Source of the DNA: an uncultured Lachnospiraceae bacterium
Lineage (GTDB): Bacteria; Bacillota; Clostridia; Lachnospirales; Lachnospiraceae
Length of the DNA: 47,555 nt
NCBI GenBank assembly: GCA_947382625.1
Contig: CANDAG010000029.1
Span: 1-47,555, forward strand
Direction of reading: 5' to 3'
The translations under genes and the position numbers were made by a program. Under the pieces are notes generated by a model. The model worked only from the letters and a program-made list of their open reading frames with translations. It made no database searches and was not told the DNA's origin. Each line of letters starts with the position of its first letter. Position 1 is the first letter of the stretch. Below, one piece after another: positions 1-9,044 of this stretch.

Positions 1-35
1 AGTTATACCTTATTCAGGAGTTTGATACTATAAGC

Positions 36-935
36 TTAACTAACTGACATTGCCTCACATCTGGGGGCAAAAGGACAGCCCTTGGGAGGATTCAAAAGAT
101 CTACCGGAGTTCCCTCAATGGGAACCAGCCTCTCATGCTCCTTGGTATCGATCCGCGGAATGGAGCGGAGCAGCCCTCTGGTGTATTGATGGCGGGGATT
201 ATAAAAAATATCATCTGCCGTACCATACTCCACGATCTTGCCTGCATACATAACGGCAATCCTCTCACACATACTGGCCACCACTCCCAGATCATGGGTG
301 ATCATGATGATCGCCATCCCAAGCTTATCCTTCAGCTCCATCATCAGCTCAAGGATCTGCGCCTGAATGGTCACATCAAGAGCTGTGGTAGGCTCATCGG
401 CGATCAGAAGCTTGGGCTCACAGGCCAGGGCCATCGCGATCATAACTCTCTGCCGCATTCCTCCCGAAAGCTCGTGAGGATATTGCCTGAGCCGCTTGCC
501 CGGCTCATTGATCCCTACCAGCTCAAGAAGCTCCTTGGCACGTTCCTTAGCCTGGGATCTGTTCTTGTCCGTATGGAGCAGGATCGCTTCGGTCAACTGA
601 TTTCCTATGGTATAAACGGGATTTAAGCTGGTCATGGGATCCTGAAAAATAATGGAGATCTCATTTCCCCTTATGGCTCTCATTTCCCGTTCCGTCATCT
701 TCTCTATCTGATGTCCGTTAAACTCCAGGGTGCCGTCCACAAGCCTTCCCGGATGGGCGGTGAGCCCCATCAGGCTGTAGGCTGTCACCGACTTGCCGGA
801 GCCGCTTTCTCCCACGATCCCCAGCACCTCCCCTTCCTTCAGGTGAATGGACACATCATTTAAAGCCTTTACCTCTCCTACCGGAGTAAAAAAGGATAAT
901 CTTTCATTTTTTATATCAACAAGATATTCAGACAT
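36..935 (-). CDS. oppD: Oligopeptide ABC transporter ATP-binding protein OppD, C-terminus shortened
   Basis: This is one of the two ATPases expected to power an oligopeptide importer at the inner face of the membrane. The 299 residues show Walker A GESGSGKS (42-49), Q-loop FQDP (97-100), signature LSGGM (156-160), Walker B LLIADEP (176-182) and H-loop TH (213-214). The Opp/Dpp C-terminal extension begins normally with GCPFAPRC (286-293), whose two cysteines belong to the family's four-cysteine cluster site. The protein then stops after six more residues (EAMSVS), so the remaining two cysteines and the usual tail of about 25-40 residues are missing. It starts 10 bases after oppC with a GGGGG ribosome site. 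The remaining 35 bases to the window edge show no ribosome site or start of oppF. Function is certain; whether the short end is natural, a rearrangement or an assembly join is open. Confidence 0.93.
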   Translation of the reverse strand: MSEYLVDIKNERLSFFTPVGEVKALNDVSIHLKEGEVLGIVGESGSGKSVTAYSLMGLTAHPGRLVDGTLEFNGHQIEKMTEREMRAIRGNEISIIFQDPMTSLNPVYTIGNQLTEAILLHTDKNRSQAKERAKELLELVGINEPGKRLRQYPHELSGGMRQRVMIAMALACEPKLLIADEPTTALDVTIQAQILELMMELKDKLGMAIIMITHDLGVVASMCERIAVMYAGKIVEYGTADDIFYNPRHQYTRGLLRSIPRIDTKEHERLVPIEGTPVDLLNPPKGCPFAPRCEAMSVS

Positions 936-945
936 AGAAACCCCC

Positions 946-1992
946 TTAATTTTTCAGCTTGGGATCAAAAGCGTCCCGCAGCCCATCCCCTAACAAGTTA
1001 AAGCTGAGGATGATAAGGCTGATCAGGATTGCAGGAATGAACAAAAGATACGGATAGGTATTCATTCCGTTGATCGCATCGCTTGCAAGACTTCCCAGAG
1101 AGGGAAGCGGTACCGCCACACCCATTCCGAGGAAGCTTAAGAAGCTTTCCGTAAAAATGGAAGAAGGAATCTGCAGGGTAGTAGTAACGATCAGCGTACC
1201 GATACAGTTGGTAAGTAAGTGTTTTTTAATGATCTTACCATTTCCTACGCCAAGAGCCCTGGCCGCAGTCACATACTCGCTCTCCTTCAGCATCAGGATC
1301 TGGCTTCTGACCATTCTGGCCATACCAACCCAGTATAAAAGGGCAAATACGATGAAAATACTGATCAGATTTTCGCCTACAACACCTACCCAGCCAAATC
1401 CGGGTACATTTCTAAGGTTTCCTAAAGGAGCCTTTAATGCAAAGGATAAAAGTACGATCAGCAGAATATCCGGCACAGTATATATAATATCTACGATACG
1501 CATCATGATCAGATCCACCCAGCCGCCAAAAAAAGCTGCAATGGAACCATAGGTTGAACCGATCACCAGGATAATACCGGTTGCGATAAGCCCTACCAGA
1601 AGGGAAATACGGCTTCCCATCATCACACGGATGGCATAATCCCGCCCCATCTTATCCGTTCCGAAGATATGGGGAAATACCTTTTCTCCCGCATCGATCC
1701 TTGCCTGCTCCTCCTCCGAATACTCCATGGGTGCCAGATTATTTGCTCCCTTCATCTGCTCCTTGTAAGAATACGGATAAAAAGCAGGTACGATAAAGGA
1801 AAAGATCATAACCACGATGATGACAAAAATACTCACCATAGCCACTTTATTTTTGAGAAGGCGGCGCACGCCATCCTTCCAGAAGCTTACGCTTTCCCGC
1901 ATGATCACCTGACTCTGCTTTTCTTCCTCTGTTGCCGGCAGAAAATCCTCAGGATTAAGTTTTAACTGAAAACTGACCGGATTCTGTTTCAT
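946..1992 (-). CDS. oppC: Oligopeptide ABC transporter permease OppC
   Basis: This is the second membrane subunit of the peptide importer. Its 348 residues have the OppC layout: a cytoplasmic N-terminus, a first membrane helix near residues 48-70, a long external loop ending in the FGTDKMGRDYAIRVMMGSR block, and five more helices. The ATPase-docking EAA loop reads EYVTAARALGVGNGKIIKK. The external loop is longer than in many homologues (MEYSEEEQARIDAGEK), a variation common in clostridial OppC. An AGGAG site lies about 9 bases before the ATG. It sits 42 bases after oppB and 10 before oppD, so the three genes are one transcript. Confidence 0.95.
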   Translation of the reverse strand: MKQNPVSFQLKLNPEDFLPATEEEKQSQVIMRESVSFWKDGVRRLLKNKVAMVSIFVIIVVMIFSFIVPAFYPYSYKEQMKGANNLAPMEYSEEEQARIDAGEKVFPHIFGTDKMGRDYAIRVMMGSRISLLVGLIATGIILVIGSTYGSIAAFFGGWVDLIMMRIVDIIYTVPDILLIVLLSFALKAPLGNLRNVPGFGWVGVVGENLISIFIVFALLYWVGMARMVRSQILMLKESEYVTAARALGVGNGKIIKKHLLTNCIGTLIVTTTLQIPSSIFTESFLSFLGMGVAVPLPSLGSLASDAINGMNTYPYLLFIPAILISLIILSFNLLGDGLRDAFDPKLKN

Positions 1993-2034
1993 GCTCTATG
2001 TACTCCTTACTTTAACTCAGTTATTTTAATACAG

Positions 2035-2952
2035 TTATTTTAACTGTATTCTGGGATCTACGATCTTGTAAACGATATCAACCACCACATTCATGATCAC
2101 GATCAGAGTTGCAAGGAAGATCGTGGTCCCCATGATCAGCGTATAGTCACGCCCGTTGATGGCTGTGATAAATTCTCCCCCAAGCCCCGGGATCGTAAAA
2201 ATCTTTTCCACTACGAAGCTTCCCGTCACCGTATAGGCAAGCATAGGCCCTACATAGGTAATGACCGGAAGAACCGCATTCCGGAGCGCATGCTTGAACA
2301 GACTTACAAAGCCGGACAGACCCTTGGCCTTTGCGGTCCGCATATAGTCCTGCCCTAACACATCCAGCATGGAGGAACGCATCAGCCGCATGATATAAGC
2401 CGTAGGATAAAAGGACAGAGCCATCACCGGCATAATATAATGCTTCCATGAGGTAAGCCCCATGGTGGGCAGAAACTTCACCTTTACTCCCAGGAAATAG
2501 AGAAGCAGTGTACAGATCACAAAGCTGGGAACCGCAATCCCGCAGGTAGCAACCACACTGATCAGGCTGTCAAGGAATTTTCCTCTTTTGAGGGCTGCAA
2601 TACATCCTAAGGGAATGCCGATCAAAAGAGCCGTCAGCACCGATACGCCTCCCACTCTGGCAGAAACCGGAAACTTCATCAATATAATAGAAGTAACGGT
2701 ACGTCCCCTCTGCTTTAAGCTGTCACCGAAATCACCGTGCAGGGCGTCTGTTATGTAGGTAAGATATTGCTGGAAAAGGGGCTTGTCTAACCCGTACTTG
2801 GCCTCCAGCGCCGCCGTTGCCTGGGGGCTGATCGCCTTCTCCGAAAGGAAGGGCCCGCCCGGAACCATATTCATCAGAAAAAATGTGATGGTTGCAACCG
2901 CCCATATGGTAACTATTGCCAGTCCGATACGCTTTGCAATATATTTTAACAT
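2035..2952 (-). CDS. oppB: Oligopeptide ABC transporter permease OppB
   Basis: This is the first membrane subunit of the importer, 305 residues with six predicted helices. It opens with the typical OppB sequence (MLKYIAKRIGLAIVTIWAV, then the PGGPF motif) and carries an EAA loop at DYMRTAKAKGLSGFVSLFK. It is the first gene of the operon: AAGGAG lies 8 bases before the ATG, and a sigma-A promoter at 3018-3046 points at it. No substrate-binding protein (oppA) precedes it, so that gene must lie beyond oppD or elsewhere in the genome. Confidence 0.95.
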   Translation of the reverse strand: MLKYIAKRIGLAIVTIWAVATITFFLMNMVPGGPFLSEKAISPQATAALEAKYGLDKPLFQQYLTYITDALHGDFGDSLKQRGRTVTSIILMKFPVSARVGGVSVLTALLIGIPLGCIAALKRGKFLDSLISVVATCGIAVPSFVICTLLLYFLGVKVKFLPTMGLTSWKHYIMPVMALSFYPTAYIMRLMRSSMLDVLGQDYMRTAKAKGLSGFVSLFKHALRNAVLPVITYVGPMLAYTVTGSFVVEKIFTIPGLGGEFITAINGRDYTLIMGTTIFLATLIVIMNVVVDIVYKIVDPRIQLK

Positions 2953-3017
2953 ATCCAGTACTCCTTAATATTAGTATCAAAATATACTTGTATACAATTC
3001 CACTTTATAGCTTCAGT

Positions 3018-3046
3018 ATTTTACTAGATTAAATTATCCTTGTCAA
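3018..3046 (-). promoter_or_regulatory. Sigma-A promoter of the opp operon
   Basis: On the minus strand TTGACA is followed after exactly 17 bases by TAAAAT, in an AT-rich stretch. Transcription would start near 3011, about 60 bases before oppB. It is among the best housekeeping-type promoters in the window and lies just past the sipL terminator. Confidence 0.85.
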
Positions 3047-3120
3047 TTCATTTTATAGATTATGTTTGGTTTTGTTTGTTTTTTGTGCCTTGTATTGCAA
3101 AAAGTGCTATTTTTCATGAT

Positions 3121-3156
3121 AAAAAAAGACTACAACACTGCTGCCATAGTCTTTTT
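3121..3156 (-). terminator. Rho-independent terminator after sipL
   Basis: A perfect 10-bp stem (AAAAAGACTA at 3123-3132 with TAGTCTTTTT at 3147-3156) encloses a 14-base loop. On the minus strand it ends in a run of seven T. It begins 34 bases after the sipL stop codon and insulates sipL from the opp promoter. Confidence 0.85.
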
Positions 3157-3189
3157 CCATTCTCTTTCTTCATGATATCATTTTATCAC

Positions 3190-4761
3190 TTACATATTTT
3201 TGACGATCAGGATCCGGTCCCCCGCCCTCACCTCATCGGAAGTAAGCTCATTGGTCTGCTTGATCACGGATACCGGCACATAGTAACGCTTTCCGATATC
3301 CCACAGGCTGTCACCCTCCTTCACCATATATACGGCGATTCCCGGAAGAGCCTCCATCTTTTCCATATCCGGCTCCGTCACCACGATCTGCTCGATGATC
3401 TTCTCCTGCCACCGCTGATAAACATTTGACCGGAAATAAAGAACACATTTTACATCCACTTCCCCGTTATCAATAATGGCAGCCGTCACCTGATCCACAA
3501 AGGACTGCACGGGATAAATGCAGTTTTCATTGATCCCCTCCGCCTCAAGCACGTACTGGAAGGGAATGGTCCCCTTGATCACGCCGTACCTGTTCTCTTC
3601 ATTACTGCACTCATAAAAGATCTGCAGATTCACCACGCCGGCAAGGGCGATCCCGCCCTCTGTGATACTCTGTCCGGTGAGCTGGAGATTGCTTACCGTA
3701 TGCAGGATCTTATGGAGCATGGTCTTTTCATCCTCACACTTAAAATGCCCGGAAAGCTTGGTCTTTCCGCTGCTCCTTGCCAGAAGCCTTCTAAAATCCC
3801 CGCTTTTTTCCACTGCGGAAACCTCCTTGACCACTCCGTAAACATCCGAAAGAATATCAATCTTTTCTTCCTCGTAAATGCAGATATCCAGATCCAGACA
3901 CTGCTCGAAGGTGATCACCCGCTCCTCTCCGTCAAAGTCCGGCCTCACCTCCACCTCACGCTCCTCGCTCTGAAAGCGAATCTCAGGTATCATTCCCTCC
4001 CGGGCTCCGGGACAGTCCAGACTTCCCGCAAAGGGCAGTGTGGTCTCATAATGACAGACCTCCTCCTCTTCTCCTTCTCCTCTGTAAAGGAAAAAGGCCC
4101 GCAGCTCGCCCTGAACCCCTATCTTATCCTCCAGCACCTTAAACTCCACAGCCTCCGGCTGGATATCCGACCAAATCATGGTAAGAATGTTAGGGAAGCT
4201 TCCCGGGATCTCCACCTCTTCCTTTACCCTGAAAAGATCCTTCTTTTTGATGGCCATGACCGCAATATCCAGGGGCTTTTTTCGAAACTCCACCGGCTCC
4301 TCACTGTACAGGTCCACAGCCGTCTCTTCATCGCTGATCTCCTCACAGGTAAGCATAAGGGTTACCACCGACTGCACACTGAGCTTTCTGGAATTGATCA
4401 GGCCAATGCTTAAGTCCTCCAGCTCCCAGCTTACATTTACGCCGTCTCCCCCTCTGATCCCTTCCATAAAGACCATTTCCTCAAAAGGGATAGCTCCTTC
4501 CATAAATGCCACATCGCTTCCCGCCCGCTCTGCCGTTCCTTTTTCCGTCAGGTAAAGCACATGAAAAGAAAGACGCCCTTTCACGCTGGCGTGATCATCG
4601 GTTACCTTCACCTCTTCGATCACCACATTTCCTCTATCCATGATCAGCCTTGCGGCATCCGGCCTGGAATCGGATATGATCACATCATCCTCAAGCGTCA
4701 TCTGAGTCTGCGCCTTACACCTGATACTGTCCATATGTATATTACGTTTGATCAGTTCCAC
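3190..4761 (-). CDS. sipL: SipL-like spore coat morphogenetic protein (SPOCS/DUF3794 repeats plus LysM)
   Basis: The 523 residues contain repeated SPOCS (DUF3794) beta-rich modules over about residues 20-450 and a C-terminal LysM domain near 478-523 (YMVKEGDSLWDIGKRYYVP). Length and order match C. difficile SipL (about 516 residues), the functional counterpart of Bacillus SpoVID, whose LysM region binds SpoIVA and tethers the coat basement layer to the forespore. The start codon is GTG, 9 bases after GGGAGG. There is no signal peptide, as expected for a protein acting in the mother-cell cytoplasm. It follows pyrD by 81 bases, but a sigma-E-like promoter in that gap and its own terminator suggest separate sporulation expression. 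It marks the host as an endospore former. Other DUF3794-LysM proteins exist, so the exact orthology is likely but not proven. Confidence 0.8.
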   Translation of the reverse strand: MELIKRNIHMDSIRCKAQTQMTLEDDVIISDSRPDAARLIMDRGNVVIEEVKVTDDHASVKGRLSFHVLYLTEKGTAERAGSDVAFMEGAIPFEEMVFMEGIRGGDGVNVSWELEDLSIGLINSRKLSVQSVVTLMLTCEEISDEETAVDLYSEEPVEFRKKPLDIAVMAIKKKDLFRVKEEVEIPGSFPNILTMIWSDIQPEAVEFKVLEDKIGVQGELRAFFLYRGEGEEEEVCHYETTLPFAGSLDCPGAREGMIPEIRFQSEEREVEVRPDFDGEERVITFEQCLDLDICIYEEEKIDILSDVYGVVKEVSAVEKSGDFRRLLARSSGKTKLSGHFKCEDEKTMLHKILHTVSNLQLTGQSITEGGIALAGVVNLQIFYECSNEENRYGVIKGTIPFQYVLEAEGINENCIYPVQSFVDQVTAAIIDNGEVDVKCVLYFRSNVYQRWQEKIIEQIVVTEPDMEKMEALPGIAVYMVKEGDSLWDIGKRYYVPVSVIKQTNELTSDEVRAGDRILIVKNM

Positions 4762-4802
4762 AAAAAAATACCTCCCTTGGTTCCTTATGTCTGCTTACCA
4801 CA

Positions 4803-4831
4803 AATATATGCCCAGGGGAGGAATCTTATGC
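4803..4831 (-). promoter_or_regulatory. Candidate sigma-E promoter of sipL
   Basis: On the minus strand GCATAAGA is followed after 13 bases by CATATATT, resembling the mother-cell sigma-E consensus (roughly KMATATTT, 14 bases, CATACANT). It would start RNA about 35 bases before the GTG of sipL. C. difficile sipL is known to depend on sigma-E; that this site is used here is inference. Confidence 0.45.
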
Positions 4832-4842
4832 GTGGAAGGTCT

Positions 4843-5772
4843 TTATTCCCTCACTCCGCCGATCAGCTCCGCAATATCTTCTATTCCATAGTTCTCCATA
4901 TAGTCTTCAATTCCTTCCACGATTTCCGTGGTGGTATAAGGATTCACAAAATTCATGGCTCCTACGGCCACTGCGCTTGCTCCTGCCAGCAAAAATTCAA
5001 TGGCGTCCCCGGCATTTGCAATACCTCCCATACCGATCACAGGGATCTTCACCGCATGGCTGGCCTGATATACCATCCGCACTGCCACCGGCTTAATGGC
5101 AGGCCCTGAAAGGCCGCCGGTCTTATTGGCCAGCACGAAGGTGCGCCGGTGAACATCGATCTTCATACCGGTAAGGGTATTGATCAGGGAAATGGCGTCT
5201 GCCCCTGCTGCCTCTGCCGCCTTTGCCAGTTCAGTAATATCCGTTACATTGGGACTCAGCTTCATGATCACCGGCTGTCTGGCCTTTGCCTTGATCCGGG
5301 AGGTGATATCATAAAGGCTTTCCGTCCTCTGTCCAAAAGCAATGGCCCCTTCCTTTACATTCGGGCAGGACACATTGATCTCCAGCATATCAACAGGCGC
5401 ATCCCCAAGGCGCTCTACTACCTCCAGATAATCCTCCACGCTTTTTCCGCAGACATTCACGATCACCTTCGTGTCAAATTGAGTAAGAAAAGGAATATCC
5501 CTTTCAAGGAACACGTCAATACCGGGATTTTGCAGTCCGATGGCATTGAGCATGCCGCCATACACCTCCGCCACCCGAGGCGTGGGATTCCCCGGCCAGG
5601 GTACATTGGCAACCCCCTTGGTCACCACTGCTCCAAGCCGGTTTAAGTCTACAAAGTCGCTGTATTCCATTCCGGAGCCAAAGGTTCCCGAAGCCGTCAT
5701 CACAGGATTTTTAAAGGTTACTCCGGCAATCGTTACTTTGGTGTTTATTTTTTGATTCCCTTTACGATCCAT
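4843..5772 (-). CDS. pyrD: Dihydroorotate dehydrogenase B, catalytic subunit PyrD
   Basis: This enzyme oxidises dihydroorotate to orotate in pyrimidine synthesis and passes electrons through PyrK to NAD+. The (beta/alpha)8 FMN-barrel is complete in about 309 residues. The class 1B signature NVSCPNVKEG carries the active-site cysteine, and the phosphate-binding end reads IPVIGMGGIANAGDAIEFLLAGASAVAVG. I chose the ATG at 5772 over an upstream in-frame ATG (5829) because AGGGGAGGTGG lies just before it and the family N-terminus begins here. The start is one base after the pyrK stop, which implies coupled translation of the two subunits. Confidence 0.95.
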   Translation of the reverse strand: MDRKGNQKINTKVTIAGVTFKNPVMTASGTFGSGMEYSDFVDLNRLGAVVTKGVANVPWPGNPTPRVAEVYGGMLNAIGLQNPGIDVFLERDIPFLTQFDTKVIVNVCGKSVEDYLEVVERLGDAPVDMLEINVSCPNVKEGAIAFGQRTESLYDITSRIKAKARQPVIMKLSPNVTDITELAKAAEAAGADAISLINTLTGMKIDVHRRTFVLANKTGGLSGPAIKPVAVRMVYQASHAVKIPVIGMGGIANAGDAIEFLLAGASAVAVGAMNFVNPYTTTEIVEGIEDYMENYGIEDIAELIGGVRE

Positions 5773-5773
5773 A

Positions 5774-6559
5774 TCAGATATCCACCTCCCCTGCCTCAAA
5801 TACCGGGCCTTCCGTACATATTCTGGCATTATTTACATGAGAATGAGCGTCCTTACGGGTGGTTTTGCACACACATCCCAGACAGGCTCCCACGCCGCAG
5901 GCCATCCTCTCTTCCAGAGAGATATACGCCGGGATCCCCCTCTCTCCGGCAAAGGCCTTGATCGCCCGGAGCATGGGCATAGGACCGCAGGCCATGATCA
6001 CCTCTGCCTCTACCTCTTCCGCTTTCATTGCCGTAAGTACATTGCCCCTGGTTCCTGCACTTCCATCCTCAGTGGCAACCAGGACCCTGCCGTACTTCTC
6101 CAGATCCTCCTTCAGAAAAAGCTGATCGTTCTGGTAGCCCACAATAATCGTCACATCTGCTGCATACTCTGCAAGCTCCCTTGCAAGCTCTAACATAGGC
6201 GGAATTCCGATCCCTCCGCCCATCAGAACCACCTTTTTATGCCGGGCTTCCTGTAATGGGAAGCCGTTTCCGAGAACTCCCAGAAGCGCTGCCTTCTGCC
6301 CCGGCTGCCAGGAAGCAAACTCTGCCGTTCCCGCCCCGGCGATCCGGTACACGATCCGAAGAGCGCTCCTTTCGGCGTCAATCTCACAGATACTGATGGG
6401 CCGCGGCAGAAGATGTGCCTGATCCATCGGGTAAACGCCGATGAATTGCCCTGCTTTTGCCACTGCGGCAAGGTCCGAGGCAAGCCACATATCGTAAATT
6501 TCAGGTGCCAGCATCCGCTGGGATAAAACGCTGGCCCACACTTTTCGCTTTTTGCTCAT
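5774..6559 (-). CDS. pyrK: Dihydroorotate dehydrogenase B, electron-transfer subunit PyrK
   Basis: This FAD- and iron-sulfur-containing subunit couples PyrD to NAD+. The 261 residues have an N-terminal FAD-binding barrel (LLPRPISI), an NAD-binding Rossmann half (MGGGIGIPPMLELARELAE) and a C-terminal [2Fe-2S] motif, ERMACGVGACLGCVCKT, supplying the cysteine ligands. It sits directly before pyrD and 18 bases after the AAA-like gene. In most Firmicutes pyrK adjoins other pyr genes directly, so the preceding ATPase is an interruption. Confidence 0.95.
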   Translation of the reverse strand: MSKKRKVWASVLSQRMLAPEIYDMWLASDLAAVAKAGQFIGVYPMDQAHLLPRPISICEIDAERSALRIVYRIAGAGTAEFASWQPGQKAALLGVLGNGFPLQEARHKKVVLMGGGIGIPPMLELARELAEYAADVTIIVGYQNDQLFLKEDLEKYGRVLVATEDGSAGTRGNVLTAMKAEEVEAEVIMACGPMPMLRAIKAFAGERGIPAYISLEERMACGVGACLGCVCKTTRKDAHSHVNNARICTEGPVFEAGEVDI

Positions 6560-6577
6560 TTTGTGTTTATGTCCTTT

Positions 6578-7702
6578 CTATCGCTCTTTTATACAACAGT
6601 CTTTTAATCTTGTCTCAAAAATACGGTTAGCCAGGAATACCTTAGAATTAACTATTTTAATAAAACCAAACATTCTGGCATTTTGAATTGCCTTGTCATC
6701 AGGATTATATGCTATGCTCTGCCCCTGAAACAACAGCTTTGAAATAATATCGTTAAGTTCAGGAAAATCGTTCAATTTACCGATCAGAGACTCAAACAAC
6801 GGATTCTGATCCTCAAGAAGCATTTTTACTGCTTCCAAAAAACCGGCTTTTGTCCATACACTGCCTCGATCAGAGAAAGCTTTGATCTTACTGACCCGTT
6901 CATCCATAAATTTACAAAGGCGTGAAACCAGATAGGGATACCCGGAAGTGTACTCATAAAGAAGCGATGATATTCTCTCGATATCCATTCCAATATGGTG
7001 ATCTGCCTCATATTCCGCCAGCATTCCTGAAATATCTTTTACAGAAAAGCTCATATCCACCAGGAAATCAGCGGCAATATTCCATGGGCTGTTTGTCTTG
7101 TGCTCATTTTCACGACGTATTTTTCTGTTAATATTTCGAATATCATATACTCCCGCAAGAATCACTGACTGAAAAGTCGGCGTTTCGTCACTGTCAAGAT
7201 AATATGCTCTGATCTGTGCCAGGAAATCAAGAAATACCTGATTATTTGAAGCAGTATCAACTTCATCTATGATCAGAACAACAGGTTTTTCTGATTGCTC
7301 ACACCAATTGCTAAGGCACTCAAACATTTCCGCCATACGAACATTCTGATAAGAAATATTTGCCAAAATAGCCAGCTTTTCCTTTATCTCATCGCTGATA
7401 TCATCCCTGCGGCGTATTTTTTTGTTAATTTCCCGTGCTATTGCGTGAACAAATGCACTTCCGTTTGCATACTCGTCTGACTCAATATTTTGAAAATCAA
7501 GGCTGATAACTTCGTAATCATTTTTAAGGAAATCGGCAAGAGCTCTCAATAGAGTAGTTTTTCCATACTGCCTCGCTCTGTTTATGGTGAAATACTGTCC
7601 ATTTTCTATCATGGCCCGGATTTCCTCAAGCCGCTGTCTTAAATCCACCATATAATGCTTATCGGGTCTGCAAACACCGTTCACATTAAACACTCTTCCC
7701 AT
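6578..7702 (-). CDS. AAA-like ATPase of unknown role, inserted in the pyr operon
   Basis: This is a 374-residue single-domain NTPase. It opens MGRVFNVNGVCRPDKHYMV. An atypical Walker A (RARQYGKTT, 42-50) is followed by Walker B VVLIIDE (141-147) and an Arg-rich sensor stretch (RNINRKIRRENEHKTNSP). This matches the standalone AAA-like family (PF14516 type) found in many copies in gut Clostridia; its function is not known. The chosen ATG (7702) has GGGGAG 7 bases upstream, inside the 3' end of pyrC, giving a 17-bp overlap. A longer reading to 7822 would run far into pyrC and is unlikely. The gene is visibly richer in A+T than pyrC and pyrK on either side, which suggests horizontal acquisition. 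Confidence 0.8.
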   Translation of the reverse strand: MGRVFNVNGVCRPDKHYMVDLRQRLEEIRAMIENGQYFTINRARQYGKTTLLRALADFLKNDYEVISLDFQNIESDEYANGSAFVHAIAREINKKIRRRDDISDEIKEKLAILANISYQNVRMAEMFECLSNWCEQSEKPVVLIIDEVDTASNNQVFLDFLAQIRAYYLDSDETPTFQSVILAGVYDIRNINRKIRRENEHKTNSPWNIAADFLVDMSFSVKDISGMLAEYEADHHIGMDIERISSLLYEYTSGYPYLVSRLCKFMDERVSKIKAFSDRGSVWTKAGFLEAVKMLLEDQNPLFESLIGKLNDFPELNDIISKLLFQGQSIAYNPDDKAIQNARMFGFIKIVNSKVFLANRIFETRLKDCCIKER

Positions 7703-9023
7703 ACACAATCTCCCCGTCACAAATCGTATAATATACCACTCCCGGGAGCTCCTCTCCCACAAAGGGAGAATTAGAGGACTTTGACGCAAACTCCTGTACC
7801 ACCCAGCTCTCATCAGGGGCAAACAACACCAGATCCGCCCCGGCCCCTTCCTCTATCCTGCCGCCGGAAAGGCCATAAAGGTCGCGGGGCGACGTACTCA
7901 TCCGCCGGATCAGCTCCGGCCAGGTGAGATGACCCTTTTTTACCAGCTCACGTATCCCTAAAGACAGGGCAGTTTCCAGTCCGATGATGCCGCTGGGCGC
8001 TTCTGTAATGGGTCTTTCCTTTTCTTCCCGGCTGTGAGGCGCATGGTCCGTAGCGATCAGATCGATGGTACCGTCCTTAAGCCCTTCTATGATAGCCTGC
8101 CTGTCCTCCTCCTGCCGGAGGGGCGGGTTCATCTTGGCCAGTGTCCCTTTGCAGATCGCAGCATCCTCTGTCAATGTAAAATGATGAGGGGTGGCTTCTC
8201 CATGAACATGAGCCCCCTTCGCCTTTGCCTGCCTGATAAGCTCTACTGCTTCCTTGGTGCTGATATGCTGGATCACCACTTCCGCACCGGTTTCAAGAGC
8301 AAGAGCCAGATCCCTTTTTACCAGATCGATCTCCGCTTCCCGGGGAGATCCTCCGATGTGATAAAATTCCGATGCCTTTCCCTGATTGACGCCGTTATTT
8401 ATGATCCTGGAAGGATTCTCCTCATGAAAGCTGATGGGCTTTCCGAGACGTTTTGCCTCCAGCATGGCCTCCCTTACAAGCCCTTCCTCCATCAAAGGGA
8501 TCCCGTCATCAGTAAAGCCTGCCGCTCCTTCTTTTGTAAGAAGCTCCATGGGGACAAGCTCTTTTCCCGCCATCCCCAGCGTAACATTGGCGCAGCTGTT
8601 TATGTGGATGCCAGTCTCCCTCCCCTTATCCAGCACATAGGATAAGGTTTCCAGATTGTCCACGGAGGGCTTCGTGTTGGCCATCAGCACGATTTCCGTA
8701 AAGCCGCCCTTCGCCGCCGCCCTGGCCCCGGTATAGATGTCCTCCTTATAGGTAAAGCCCGGATCTCTGAAATGCACATGGGTATCTGCAAGCCCCGGCG
8801 CGATCATAAGCCCCGCTGCGTCTATGACCGCCCCACTCTCAGAGGCGATCTCCCCCTCCAGGGCTGTCCTCTTCCTAAAGGTCATCTCTTCCTGCAAAGC
8901 CTCCGGTTCCTTCATATTTCTTTCGATGATCCTTGCGATCCGTCCGTCCCGGATCTCCAGGTCTGCCCTGCAGAGCCTGTTGTTCACAGGGTCTATCACG
9001 GTTCCATTCTTAATATAGAGCAT
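7686..9023 (-). CDS. pyrC: Dihydroorotase PyrC
   Basis: This zinc amidohydrolase closes carbamoyl-aspartate to dihydroorotate, the step before PyrDK. The 445 residues carry the metal site DTHVHFRDPG (H82, H84), the FTDDGIPL, HEEN and QHIST segments, and the catalytic IATDHAPHSREEK loop. A charged insertion at about residues 38-66 makes the N-terminal region longer than the usual 425-residue enzyme. It starts 21 bases after the desulfidase-like gene and overlaps the AAA-like gene by 17 bases. Confidence 0.95.
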   Translation of the reverse strand: MLYIKNGTVIDPVNNRLCRADLEIRDGRIARIIERNMKEPEALQEEMTFRKRTALEGEIASESGAVIDAAGLMIAPGLADTHVHFRDPGFTYKEDIYTGARAAAKGGFTEIVLMANTKPSVDNLETLSYVLDKGRETGIHINSCANVTLGMAGKELVPMELLTKEGAAGFTDDGIPLMEEGLVREAMLEAKRLGKPISFHEENPSRIINNGVNQGKASEFYHIGGSPREAEIDLVKRDLALALETGAEVVIQHISTKEAVELIRQAKAKGAHVHGEATPHHFTLTEDAAICKGTLAKMNPPLRQEEDRQAIIEGLKDGTIDLIATDHAPHSREEKERPITEAPSGIIGLETALSLGIRELVKKGHLTWPELIRRMSTSPRDLYGLSGGRIEEGAGADLVLFAPDESWVVQEFASKSSNSPFVGEELPGVVYYTICDGEIVYGKSV

Positions 9024-9044
9024 AATTTCTCCTTATCCTTGCGA

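Noticed and set aside
7703-7822. Longer N-terminus for the AAA-like ATPase
   Set aside because: The extra 40 residues lie inside pyrC in another frame, while the ATG at 7702 has a good ribosome site and begins the family's conserved sequence.
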